Shown here: positions 1 to 7,597 of the stretch, piece after piece
Layout of the letters: the number at the start of each line of letters is the position of its first letter
Position numbering within the stretch: the first letter of the stretch is position 1
Program-made: the position numbers and the translations under genes
NCBI GenBank assembly: GCA_947176615.1
Contig: CAMWRO010000040.1
Coordinates: 1-15,233, forward strand
Origin: an uncultured Porphyromonadaceae bacterium
Lineage (GTDB): Bacteria; Bacteroidota; Bacteroidia; Bacteroidales; Muribaculaceae
DNA length: 15,233 nt
Direction of reading: 5' to 3'
The notes under the pieces: generated by a model
What the model saw: only the letters and a program-made list of their open reading frames with translations
Databases searched by the model: none
Told to the model about the DNA's origin: nothing

Positions 1-507
1 AATCCGGGATCGCAGCTTGAAAAATATATTGCCCGATCGCTGATTTTCATTCCGGGGGTTGTCGCCGTCTACTTCCTGTTTGGCTACGTCGCCGACTTCG
101 TCAGATATATAATATATGTGGGAATTATCCCGGCCGACATCCATCCGGTCAGACTGATTAGACTCAGCGATGTGTTTAAACCGCATCTTACCGATGAATG
201 GAACATCACGCTGATGATGTTATGTATCGTCCAGTCATTCTACGCGCTGGGCAGCAGCGTGTGGCCGCGCAACTCGCTTGTCAAGACATTCATCGCCCTC
301 GCCGTCATCGGCATCGCCTACATTTTCATCGGTATATGGACTGCCGACCTGATGGTTGATGACGAAGTGCGCACCGGCTGGAGAACATACCGGGGCGACG
401 ACATCTCGCCACTGTGGCTATGGATTCCCACCGTCACCGTGTGCCTCATAAACTATACGGTAGCCTACTTCCGTTTCCGTGAAAGTGAAATAATTGAACG
501 ATGGTAA
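1..507 (+). CDS. Multi-pass membrane protein, C-terminal 168 residues (probable ABC permease subunit)
   Basis: The reading frame is open from the first base, so the gene begins outside the window; an internal GTG at 118 is not needed as a start. The visible part has about four hydrophobic segments, near residues 13-40, 69-88, 95-113 and 138-157 of the fragment, and ends with the polar tail RFRESEIIERW. There is no ATPase motif. It stops 4 bases before the ATG of a YtrA-type GntR regulator, so the two are surely cotranscribed. YtrA-type regulators usually control ABC transporter genes, which makes an ABC-2-like permease the best guess. This role is inference from neighbours and topology; the diagnostic N-terminal part is not visible. 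Confidence 0.75.
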   Translation, partial: NPGSQLEKYIARSLIFIPGVVAVYFLFGYVADFVRYIIYVGIIPADIHPVRLIRLSDVFKPHLTDEWNITLMMLCIVQSFYALGSSVWPRNSLVKTFIALAVIGIAYIFIGIWTADLMVDDEVRTGWRTYRGDDISPLWLWIPTVTVCLINYTVAYFRFRESEIIERW

Positions 508-511
508 CAAT

Positions 512-886
512 ATGATATTCAAGGACAGCAAAGCTATATATCTTCAGATAGCCGACAAAATATGCGATGATGTTATGACAGGAACATTGACAGCAGGCTC
601 ACGCATCCCGTCGGTCAGAGAATACGCGGCTTCGGTCGAAGTAAACGCCAATACCGTCATGCGCACCTACGACCATCTGGCCCAGCAAGGAGTGTTGTTC
701 AACAAGCGCGGAATCGGATTCTTCATCAGCGATGACGCCCGCGACCGCATCGTCGAGACTCGCCGACGCTCCTTTCTCAACGACGAAATCAACTATTTCT
801 TCAAACAACTCAATCTGCTCGACATATCGGCCGACGAGCTCGTCAGGATGTATGCCGACTATTGTAAAAACAACGACAACAAATGA
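512..886 (+). CDS. GntR-family transcriptional regulator, YtrA-like (124 aa)
   Basis: The protein starts at the ATG at 512 (MIFKDSKAIYLQIADKI), the usual beginning of short GntR regulators; a TTG at 494 in the same frame would add six residues without homology. Residues 1-73 form the winged helix-turn-helix: the recognition region is RIPSVREYAASVEVNANTVM (31-50), followed by RTYDHLAQQGVLFNKRGIGFF with the wing glycines. The C-terminal part (about 75-124) is only some 50 residues, too short for a FadR, HutC or MocR effector domain but typical of the YtrA subfamily. It lies between a membrane protein (4-base gap) and a membrane-anchored protein (4-base ATGA overlap), so it probably autoregulates this transporter-like operon. 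The effector is unknown. Confidence 0.9.
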   Translation: MIFKDSKAIYLQIADKICDDVMTGTLTAGSRIPSVREYAASVEVNANTVMRTYDHLAQQGVLFNKRGIGFFISDDARDRIVETRRRSFLNDEINYFFKQLNLLDISADELVRMYADYCKNNDNK

Positions 887-1716
887 AAAAGACAACATAC
901 ATCCTAATCGCCCTTGTCATTGCCGGCGCGCTCGCGGTCATCGGAACCACGATATTCATCACATCGGGCGGCACGCCGATGAAGTCAGTCACAATCGGTC
1001 CGGATATGACCACCAGACCGCTTGCGTCATTCAGCGCAATCCGCATCAATGTCAACCCCGAGTATGCACACAGGCACATCATTTCGTTTGACAGCAACCT
1101 GACATGCAACATCACCGGCAGCCCGTCAGCCACCGCACCCTCCGTGACCATGAGTCCCGACTGGGAAAAATATCTGACATTCACGCTCGACAACGACACC
1201 CTGACAATCAATTTTGATTTCCACGGCGCCGAGCGCTACGATGTAACCGATGAAAATGACAAAACGACCTACTACACCGATTTTGACCCGCAAGCCATCA
1301 ACGTGACCGTCCCGTCGGGAATGCTGAGGTCGCTCCGCCTCAACCGAATTGTCGACACCACGATATCGGGCATCGACAGCGAGAGCCTTGAACTGGACAA
1401 CTACAGAATCGCGTTAGACAACTGCGACATCGACTCAGTCAAGGTTATCCCGTCATCATGGACAAACAACGACATAATCCTAAAAAAATGCCGCATAGGA
1501 ACTCTTGACCTCGCCCTGTATCCACAGACCATTGACATTTATGGCTCCGACGGTTCCAGAATAGACCTTTTGAGATGGACTGACACGTCCACTGAAAACT
1601 CCCGAATCGCATTTCTCGACAACCACTCTGCCGAAATCGGCAAAATCGAGTGGATTTCTCCCCTCGGCAACCGCTTCAAGTTTGAGAGCGAAGGCTCGAT
1701 GACCATCACCTTCTGA
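883..1716 (+). CDS. Membrane-anchored DUF2807/GIN-like protein (277 aa)
   Basis: The start ATG overlaps the regulator's TGA (ATGA, 883-886), which indicates translational coupling. Residues 6-27 form one hydrophobic helix after MKKTTY, an uncleaved anchor or signal peptide with the rest outside the cytoplasm. From residue 46 the pattern (PLASFSAIRINVNPEY, then a stretch ending in LTFTLDNDTLTINFDF) resembles the repeated beta-strands of the DUF2807 putative adhesin family: an opening F-x-x-I-x-V strand and later L-x-I strands. The remainder is rich in short beta-like strands and Asn/Asp turns, compatible with a beta-helix. DUF2807 proteins often sit beside GntR/ABC genes in Bacteroidetes. The family assignment is by pattern only; no catalytic residues are evident. 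Confidence 0.7.
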   Translation: MKKTTYILIALVIAGALAVIGTTIFITSGGTPMKSVTIGPDMTTRPLASFSAIRINVNPEYAHRHIISFDSNLTCNITGSPSATAPSVTMSPDWEKYLTFTLDNDTLTINFDFHGAERYDVTDENDKTTYYTDFDPQAINVTVPSGMLRSLRLNRIVDTTISGIDSESLELDNYRIALDNCDIDSVKVIPSSWTNNDIILKKCRIGTLDLALYPQTIDIYGSDGSRIDLLRWTDTSTENSRIAFLDNHSAEIGKIEWISPLGNRFKFESEGSMTITF

Positions 1717-1759
1717 GAGTTTCCATTTCAATAATAACAGAATCAGTAACAGAATTCTG

Positions 1760-1805
1760 CAACAAAGGCCCCGCCCCCGACGCGAGTCGGAAGCGGGGCC
1801 TGTTG
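1760..1805. terminator. Two-way intrinsic terminator between convergent genes
   Basis: The left arm CAACAAAGGCCCCGC (1760-1774) pairs with GCGGGGCCTGTTG (1793-1805), with a 2-base bulge, and the interior CCGA/TCGG adds a second short stem. It lies between the plus-strand operon stop (1716) and the minus-strand small ORF stop (1823), so it can serve both. There is no clear U-tract on either side. Confidence 0.7.
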
Positions 1806-1822
1806 TAGGTCAGACAGTGTTG

Positions 1823-1981
1823 TCACATATCTTCGTTGCGGGGATTGTTGTTGAGGATGCGGGTTTCCTGACGGGTGTCCTTGGTGCTGACTTTTTCATC
1901 GTCGGCAACATCGGTCTGCAGTCCGGGATATTTGTCGACATCCTCTCGTTTATCTACCTTTTTTGCATCTTTCTTTTCCAT
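1823..1981 (-). CDS. Small charged hypothetical protein (52 aa)
   Basis: An ATG at 1981 (complement) opens a 52-codon frame ending in TGA at 1823-1825. The product begins MEKKDAKKVDKREDVDKYPG and ends RILNNNPRNEDM. It is very hydrophilic, with alternating Lys/Arg and Asp/Glu, no Cys, Trp or transmembrane segment, and looks largely disordered. It lies 65 bases downstream of engB in the same direction and is followed 18 bases later by a terminator, so it could be the last gene of that operon. The A/T-rich leader without Shine-Dalgarno fits Bacteroidetes genes. No function is recognised. The longer frame on the opposite strand here (1817-2002) reads as a low-complexity hydrophobic peptide and looks like its shadow. 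Confidence 0.6.
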   Translation of the reverse strand: MEKKDAKKVDKREDVDKYPGLQTDVADDEKVSTKDTRQETRILNNNPRNEDM

Positions 1982-2046
1982 AATCGTTATAAAACATTTT
2001 GATGAGTTATCTATTAATTTTACAACAACTACGGATTAAAGATAGT

Positions 2047-2652
2047 TTATTCCTCTATCGGCAGACGGTTGAGCTGCTCGATATAGTCGAGAAGCTGCTC
2101 GCGTCCACGGCCGTCTTCGCTTGATGTCAGGAACACGGGGGGAAGTTCTTCCCATGTCTCAAGCAGCTTGTTGCAATATTGCTTGACATTCCGCTTGCCG
2201 GCTTCGGGACCGAGCTTGTCGAGCTTGGTGAACACAATCGAGAATGGCACGCCGTTTTCGCCGAGCCAGTTGAAAAAATCGAGGTCGATTTTCATGGGCG
2301 CGTGCCGCGAGTCAATCAGTACAAACAGACTGGTCATCTGGGGACGGCCGAGGATGTATCCCTCAATCATCGTCTGAAGGTCGTCGCGCTGAGATTTCCC
2401 GCGGCGGGCATACCCGTAGCCGGGCAGATCGACTATATACCACTCATCATTAATCAGAAAATGGTTGATAAGCAATGTCTTTCCGGGAGTCGCCGAAGTC
2501 TTGGCGAGTTTCTGCCGGCCGGTAAGCATGTTGATCAAGGATGATTTACCGACATTGGAACGGCCGATGAACGCATACTCGTGGCGCTTGCTGTCGGGAC
2601 ATTTGTTTACACTTGTATTGCTTATTTCAAAACGAGCGGAATTGACAATCAT
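2047..2652 (-). CDS. engB: Ribosome biogenesis GTPase EngB/YsxC/YihA (201 aa)
   Basis: This is a full-length TrmE-Era-EngA-EngB-Septin class GTPase of the usual size (about 200 residues). The G motifs are all visible: P-loop GRSNVGKS (30-37), G2 threonine in SATPGKT (T55), G3 DLPG (75-78) within VDLPGYGYA, G4 TKLD (142-145) and G5 TSS (176-178). The family is known to act in late assembly of the large ribosomal subunit in the cytoplasm and is essential in many bacteria. The start is 17 bases after the stop of the GNAT gene, so it is probably cotranscribed with it; no separate promoter is evident in that gap. Confidence 0.97.
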   Translation of the reverse strand: MIVNSARFEISNTSVNKCPDSKRHEYAFIGRSNVGKSSLINMLTGRQKLAKTSATPGKTLLINHFLINDEWYIVDLPGYGYARRGKSQRDDLQTMIEGYILGRPQMTSLFVLIDSRHAPMKIDLDFFNWLGENGVPFSIVFTKLDKLGPEAGKRNVKQYCNKLLETWEELPPVFLTSSEDGRGREQLLDYIEQLNRLPIEE

Positions 2653-2669
2653 AATTTTAAAATATCTGG

Positions 2670-3746
2670 TTAATCAAGCATAAGGCTCAACATTGGCCTT
2701 ACAGCAGGGAAGTTAAAAATATCGCCGATGCGGGGCGACGAAAACACCATCGAGGTGAAAACGTCGACAGGCACATCAAAATCGAGACGAGCGGGAACCG
2801 CGTCCATGCGCGTCACGCTGCCGTCGGCGACATGGAAAATGCCGCTGTCAGCATCGCCGAGCAGCCCGTCGGTCACTCTCAGGGTGCAATTCAGCCGCGG
2901 ATAGGCCCGGGCGATTGTTTCAAGACACTTTTCCACGTTGACAATGCGCCCCATGCCGCGCGGAATGAGCCGTCCGCCCATCGAGTCGTTGGGATGACCG
3001 AAAAGCAGCACCGGTCTATCGGCGTGACGGGCACGCAACCGGCGCAAAGCGGCGGTGCGGGCATCGCGGCTGTCGCCCATCAGGTCAGTCACGAGCAAAG
3101 TGCCGTCCTTTACAACCGCCCATGCCATCGAGACGATGCGACGGCCGCAATCTTCGTCATCGACAGCTATTACGGCCATGTCACCGCCATCTGACCTAAG
3201 GTCCTCGATTATATTGAAATAATCGCGCTCAGAGTGTAGGATGTAGCACTCGCGCTGATTCTGAAAACGATTGAACGCCTCGCGGCATTCGTCGCCAAGC
3301 ACCTCGTCGACGCAGTGATACTCCCCCTCGACCGGAAACTGGTGAAAGGCGGTGAAACGCTGCTCCTTGACATAGAAGACCGTAGTGAACCCGAAAGCGG
3401 CATAATAGTAATAGAGAGCCTCACTGGCCGGAATAAGCGAACACATCATGTCACCGCGCCGGGCCGACTCGCGGAGGGCGTCAAGCATGAGACGGACCAT
3501 GTAACCCTTGCCGCGCTGCTTGCGCTTGGTGGCGGCCCCGGCAATATAGCTTACCGGGACGCGGCCCCCGGGGAACGACATTTCAAACTGCCGCAGCATG
3601 AGCGCGCTGACCGGCTGTCCCTCATCGTTACACAGCAGCATTCCCTCGTCGTCGTTGTAGACGTTGTTGAAATACATCTCGACATACTCGGGAGAATCGC
3701 TGAAACTCTCGCGGTAGATGCGCTTTATCTCCTCTCTCTTATTCAT
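2670..3746 (-). CDS. GNAT-family N-acetyltransferase, Eis-like (358 aa)
   Basis: The start chosen is the ATG at 3746 (MNKREEIKRIYRESFSDSPE), which matches how such proteins usually begin; an upstream ATG at 3758 would add MFHA. The N-terminal GNAT domain carries the acetyl-CoA-binding motif QRGKGY (about 77-82) after YIAGAATKRK, and the typical YYYAAFGF segment (about 113-120). At about 360 residues it is longer than one GNAT domain: the middle part looks like a second GNAT-like fold and the last hundred residues, ending DVFTSMVFSS...VRPMLSLMLD, resemble the SCP2-like tail of Eis-type enzymes. The substrate cannot be told from sequence. It precedes engB by 17 bases and follows the hairpin at 3804-3877. 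Confidence 0.88.
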   Translation of the reverse strand: MNKREEIKRIYRESFSDSPEYVEMYFNNVYNDDEGMLLCNDEGQPVSALMLRQFEMSFPGGRVPVSYIAGAATKRKQRGKGYMVRLMLDALRESARRGDMMCSLIPASEALYYYYAAFGFTTVFYVKEQRFTAFHQFPVEGEYHCVDEVLGDECREAFNRFQNQRECYILHSERDYFNIIEDLRSDGGDMAVIAVDDEDCGRRIVSMAWAVVKDGTLLVTDLMGDSRDARTAALRRLRARHADRPVLLFGHPNDSMGGRLIPRGMGRIVNVEKCLETIARAYPRLNCTLRVTDGLLGDADSGIFHVADGSVTRMDAVPARLDFDVPVDVFTSMVFSSPRIGDIFNFPAVRPMLSLMLD

Positions 3747-3803
3747 AGCATGAAACATTGATACATTTATTGAACGCTTGAATCAGAGAGCGGGTTCGAT
3801 TTT

Positions 3804-3877
3804 AATTGAGAATTGAGAATTGACAATTGAGAATTACTGACACGCAATTCTCAATTGTCAATTCTCAATTTTCAATT
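3804..3877. repeat. Heptad-repeat hairpin (32-bp arms, 10-base loop)
   Basis: The left arm (3804-3835) is four tandem 7-mers AATTGAG/AATTGAC plus AATT. The right arm (3846-3877) is its reverse complement with one mismatch, separated by ACTGACACGC (3836-3845). The right arm covers the TGA stop codon of the DUF4301 gene (3872-3874 complement). In RNA it would form one long A/U-rich stem between two genes transcribed the same way. Confidence 0.9.
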
Positions 3878-5392
3878 CTGATGTGCCGGACGCAGGAGGT
3901 CGTTGACTGTCTTGACGGGGTTGAAGGTTGAGATGGGCACTTCGACAAAGACGGTGTTCCAGTCACTCATCGCACCGTTCCACAAGCCGGGAAGTTCGAG
4001 TGCGCGCAGTTCCTTGCCGTGGCTCGACTTGGACGATATAAATCCTGTCGCCGGGTCGACATACTGCGGAAGATTGAACTTCTTGCCGTGAATATCCTTG
4101 ATGTAGCACACAAGGTCAACCGGGTTGAAGTGGGTCGCGCTCGCCATCATCTCGCGGTAGTCCTCGCGCGATGTATCGACCTGATGACTTTCAAGAATCT
4201 GGGGCGACGCGGTTCCGTCGGGGTTATAGGCAAGGAACGGGCCGCCGCCGGGTTCGCCCTCGTTGCGCACCATGCCGCAGACACGGAGCGGACGCTGGAG
4301 CTTGCGACGGATGTAATCGACAACAGCGTCATCGTCAAGCGATTCGGCATCGGCATGGGTGATGTTGAGCGTGTCGGTCATGAACGCGAGCATCTCCTTG
4401 AGGGTGTCGGGCGTATAGTTTTTTTGATCAAGAGCAATGAGATACTGCTCGATTTTGTCATGGACTTCCAAGAGAAGTCCGGCGATAACCTTCTTGTAAC
4501 GTATAGTGTCGCCGCGGCGCGAGTCAGGCACTACGTTGTCAATATTCTTGATGAAGACTACTGCCGAGTCAATGTCGTTGAGGTTCTCGATGAGGGCACC
4601 GTGACCGCCGGGACGGAACAATGGATGGCCGTCTTCAATGAAGGGTGTATTGTCGGGATTGACGGCGATAGTGTCGGTCGAGGGTTTCTGCTCGCTCATG
4701 GAGATATTGAACTTCACACCTGTGCGGGCCTCGGTAGCGGGAACAACCTCGCTGAGCTTTTCCTCGAAAAGCCGGCGGTGATTGGTCGAGACAGTGAAAT
4801 GAAGGTTGACGACCCCCTTGCTGTTGGCTGCCGACTGCGCGCCCTCGGTCAGATGTTCCTCGACAGGGGTGCGTGAGCCTTCAGTATAGGAATGGAATTT
4901 GAGCAGACCCTTGGGAAGACCGCCGTAGTTCATCCCTTCGGGCTTAACGATTGCAGCAATCACGTCGCGGTTGCGACCCTCTTTAAGCAGCTCGTCAAGA
5001 GACTTGCCATAGAGTTTCTCAACGGCGGCACGAAGTTCGGGAAGGAAAGGCAGCTCGTCGATTTTCTCGATGAGTACAGCCACGGGAGAGCCGGGTTTAA
5101 GCTCGTCGGTACCGCCGTCGACATATTCAAAGAGAGCCTTGAACATGCGCGATGCCGCTCCCGACGCGGGGACAAACTTTGTCACCTCGCCGCCGTGGTC
5201 GAGATACTGCTGCCAGCGGTCGATGGCTGCATCCTCCTCGGCGGGATTCAGGCGCTTGATGCCGGCACCCACGCGGGCGGCATCCTTGATTGTCAGATAG
5301 GGAAATCCGGTCACAAAACGTTGCAACTGTTCTTCAACTTGCCCGGGAGTCATCCCTTTGGCCTTGATGTATTCAAGATTTTCAGGTGTCAT
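3872..5392 (-). CDS. DUF4301 family protein, probable nucleotidyltransferase-like fold (506 aa)
   Basis: The length and the N-terminal text (MTPENLEYIKAKGMTP, later KFVPASGAASRMF at 72-84) match the DUF4301 family of Bacteroidetes, whose role is undescribed to my knowledge. Several segments resemble UDP-sugar pyrophosphorylases of the UDPGP group: VPASGAASRM (74-83) like the glycine-rich GGxGTRxG loop, LPKGLLKFH (159-167) like the PKG motif, FRPGGHGAL (259-267) like the P-x-GNGG segment, and IKNIDNV (281-287) like the (V/S)DN metal-site strand. The order agrees, but about 75 residues separate the first two, more than usual. It is a soluble protein with no signal peptide. The gene lies 54 bases after the TPR gene and its stop codon is inside the hairpin at 3804-3877. 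The enzymatic role is inference. Confidence 0.88.
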   Translation of the reverse strand: MTPENLEYIKAKGMTPGQVEEQLQRFVTGFPYLTIKDAARVGAGIKRLNPAEEDAAIDRWQQYLDHGGEVTKFVPASGAASRMFKALFEYVDGGTDELKPGSPVAVLIEKIDELPFLPELRAAVEKLYGKSLDELLKEGRNRDVIAAIVKPEGMNYGGLPKGLLKFHSYTEGSRTPVEEHLTEGAQSAANSKGVVNLHFTVSTNHRRLFEEKLSEVVPATEARTGVKFNISMSEQKPSTDTIAVNPDNTPFIEDGHPLFRPGGHGALIENLNDIDSAVVFIKNIDNVVPDSRRGDTIRYKKVIAGLLLEVHDKIEQYLIALDQKNYTPDTLKEMLAFMTDTLNITHADAESLDDDAVVDYIRRKLQRPLRVCGMVRNEGEPGGGPFLAYNPDGTASPQILESHQVDTSREDYREMMASATHFNPVDLVCYIKDIHGKKFNLPQYVDPATGFISSKSSHGKELRALELPGLWNGAMSDWNTVFVEVPISTFNPVKTVNDLLRPAHQN

Positions 5393-5446
5393 ATTAATTG
5401 TTAGTTAGTCGTTAGTTCAGAAATTTTGGTGAAATGTATTGTCAAT

Positions 5447-7489
5447 TTATCGGTTCATGCGTTTCAACAGATTATAGGAGGGCACGATGCCGAGCTCGCC
5501 TGCCTTGCTGAGGTCGGCGACACCGGAATCCTTGTTGCCGAGACGCAGATAGGAATATCCGCGGTTATAGTAAGCCTCCCCGAGGTCAGACCGCAGTTGG
5601 AGAGCCTTGGTAAACGCGCTGATTGCCCCGGTGTAATCCTGAAGCTCGGCCAAGACAACCCCCTTGTTGTAATAAGCCACTGCCATTTCGGGAGAGAGCT
5701 TTATGACCATGTCCAAGTCGTCGATGACACCCTGCATGTCGCTGCGCATAGTGCGCATGTTCTTGGCCTGTTCGGGAACCTGACTGTCACCGTCGGCCGA
5801 GGGATTCCCCCGGTCGCAATAGCGGGCGTAGGACCTCACGAGATATGCCACAGTAAAGTCGGGTGTCAGCGCGATTGCCCGGTTCAGGTCGTCGATAGCG
5901 GCGGGATAGTTGCGGGTGGTCATGAAATCCATCGCGCGCCCGAAGTAGTCGATGGCGCGGGGGGTGTGGGTGGCAAGATAGGAGTTGTAGTAGTCGATTG
6001 ACGAGAAATGGGACTGAATCGCGTCCTCGTCGCTCATTGACGGCTCGTGGTTGGTGACCTGCAACAGGTAACGCAACATGCGGGTATAGTTAAGGTCGTC
6101 GACCTCGCGGATATAGTCGCCGCTCTGTTTCAGCTCGGTGGGCGATGTGTAGTAGGTGACCACAAACATCGGTTCAAGCTCAACGGTGACATTGCGGTTC
6201 TGCACCTTGCCGCGAATGTTCTTGTTGTTGAACACGCGGTCGTCGCGGGTGTTGTCGTCAATCGTCGTGAGCGAGGTGAAACGCCTCTTGACCTGTTCCT
6301 GTGTCTCGCTGTTCTCGGCTGTCAGCTCGGGGAACACTCCCTTGTCGGCCGAATCATCCTCACCGGCAGCAGACTTTTTCACGCGTGTCTGCGCCAGTTC
6401 CATCGAGCGGTCATAGTCGCGCTTGGCCGAGGCCGTCTCGCCACCGTGACGACGCTTGATGTCGTAACGCAGAAAATAGGCGGCGGCAAAGTCGGGGAAT
6501 GCCTCGATAACCTTGTCAAGGTCAGCGACAGCTTGGTCAAACTCGCCGATTTCGCCGTAGAGCATCGCTCGGTTGTAAAGAGCCTTGTAGTCATCGGGCG
6601 AGAGGGAAAGTACCTGTGAAAAATCGTCGATAGCCTTGTTGGTGTCATGAACCTCGGCGCGGAGCATACCGCGGTTGAAAAGCGCGGCGGTGTTCGTCGG
6701 GTCCAGCTGGAGGGCGTAGTCAAAGTCGGCCATCGCGCCGAAATAGTCGTCGAGCAGATACTTGACATAGGCGCGGTTTATAAAGAATCCCGGATATTGC
6801 GGTTCGAGCTTTATGGCCTCGTTCATATCATCAAGCGCGGCCTGATAATCCTTTGTGCTGTTGATGTTTATATCGGCGCGGATAATATACCCGTTGATAG
6901 CGTTGCGGTTGATTTCAAGAGCCTTGTTTATGTCGGCAAGCGCGCCGACGGTGTCGGTCTTTTCAAGACGCAGACGGGCACGGCCGATGTATCCCCCCTC
7001 AAAACCGGGATAGGATTTCAGCAATGCCTCATAGGTTTCCGACGCGCTGTCGAGGTCGCCCACATCCTGCTGGGCCAATGCCTTGTTATACATCAGGCCG
7101 CGGCTCTCGGGAAGCTGTTCGAGAGCGTGGTCATAGTCCTCGATGGCCTCCTTGGTGAGTCCCATGTTCTGACGCGCTACCCCGCGCACCTCGTAGGCAT
7201 CGGTGATGAACGGGTTGCGCTCGATTGCCATCGTCGCATCCTCCTCGGCACCGCGGTAGTCTTCAAGGTTCAGCTTGGCTATGGCCCGGTAAAAGTAAGG
7301 CTGGGCGAGATAGGGGTTGACGCTGAGTACCTGATTGAAATACTGGATTGAAAGCACATAGTCCTCAAAATACAGGGTGTTGCGCCCGATGCGCATCACC
7401 TGATCCGTATTAATCTGCCCCCGGGCATGAAATCCGGGCGACAACAGCATCAGTAAGGTGAAAAATATATAGTATATACGTCGATTCAT
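5447..7489 (-). CDS. Secreted tetratricopeptide-repeat protein (680 aa)
   Basis: The start taken is the ATG at 7489, giving MNRRIYYIFFTLLMLLSPGF and a cleavable signal peptide (cut near residue 25); the ATG at 7522 would add 11 residues ahead of it and lies upstream of the likely promoter. About ten consecutive 34-residue TPR units run from residue 30 to about 369 (for example PYFYRAIAKLNLEDYRGAEE and ALYNRAMLYGEIGEFDQAVA). A non-TPR stretch of about 140 residues (370-510), charged and then beta-like, precedes three or four more TPRs (511 to about 668). It is thus a periplasmic or surface-facing scaffold without catalytic motifs. The partner is unknown. It follows the MCE gene by 108 bases and has its own promoter-like sequence. 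Confidence 0.92.
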   Translation of the reverse strand: MNRRIYYIFFTLLMLLSPGFHARGQINTDQVMRIGRNTLYFEDYVLSIQYFNQVLSVNPYLAQPYFYRAIAKLNLEDYRGAEEDATMAIERNPFITDAYEVRGVARQNMGLTKEAIEDYDHALEQLPESRGLMYNKALAQQDVGDLDSASETYEALLKSYPGFEGGYIGRARLRLEKTDTVGALADINKALEINRNAINGYIIRADININSTKDYQAALDDMNEAIKLEPQYPGFFINRAYVKYLLDDYFGAMADFDYALQLDPTNTAALFNRGMLRAEVHDTNKAIDDFSQVLSLSPDDYKALYNRAMLYGEIGEFDQAVADLDKVIEAFPDFAAAYFLRYDIKRRHGGETASAKRDYDRSMELAQTRVKKSAAGEDDSADKGVFPELTAENSETQEQVKRRFTSLTTIDDNTRDDRVFNNKNIRGKVQNRNVTVELEPMFVVTYYTSPTELKQSGDYIREVDDLNYTRMLRYLLQVTNHEPSMSDEDAIQSHFSSIDYYNSYLATHTPRAIDYFGRAMDFMTTRNYPAAIDDLNRAIALTPDFTVAYLVRSYARYCDRGNPSADGDSQVPEQAKNMRTMRSDMQGVIDDLDMVIKLSPEMAVAYYNKGVVLAELQDYTGAISAFTKALQLRSDLGEAYYNRGYSYLRLGNKDSGVADLSKAGELGIVPSYNLLKRMNR

Positions 7490-7509
7490 TATAATATCAA
7501 TATAATCGA

Positions 7510-7542
7510 CAAATATACGCATAAATTGCCACTTGCGGCAAA
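7510..7542 (-). promoter_or_regulatory. Bacteroidetes-type promoter of the TPR gene, with inverted repeat
   Basis: On the minus strand TATATTTG (7510-7517) fits the -7 consensus TAnnTTTG, and TTTG (7539-7542) lies 21 bases upstream as the -33 element. The spacer and -33 box hold the inverted repeat TTGCC-N6-GGCAA (7526-7541), which could be an operator. The predicted transcript would have a leader of roughly 15 bases. Confidence 0.6.
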
Positions 7543-7597
7543 AATTTACTAAAATTTAAGAAACCGAGGCCCGAATCTTCACATATCAAGAAATTAT

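Noticed and set aside
494..511. TTG at 494 as start of the GntR regulator
   Set aside because: It would overlap the upstream gene and add residues not typical of the family; the ATG at 512 gives the standard N-terminus.
1817..2002. 61-codon plus-strand frame downstream of the first operon
   Set aside because: It overlaps the terminator's flank, reads as an irregular hydrophobic peptide, and the minus-strand 52-codon frame is more protein-like.
3804..3877. CRISPR repeats or an insertion-sequence end
   Set aside because: The units are 7 bp without spacers, and no transposase or target duplication is nearby.
4019..4876. 285-codon open frame antisense to the DUF4301 gene
   Set aside because: It has no recognisable domain and lies wholly opposite a gene with clear family motifs; long antisense frames are expected at this codon usage.
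5426..7351. Three long plus-strand frames (5426-6001, 6047-6619, 6647-7351) opposite the TPR gene
   Set aside because: Their repetitive valine- and leucine-rich products are the reverse reading of the TPR codons; no start context or family.
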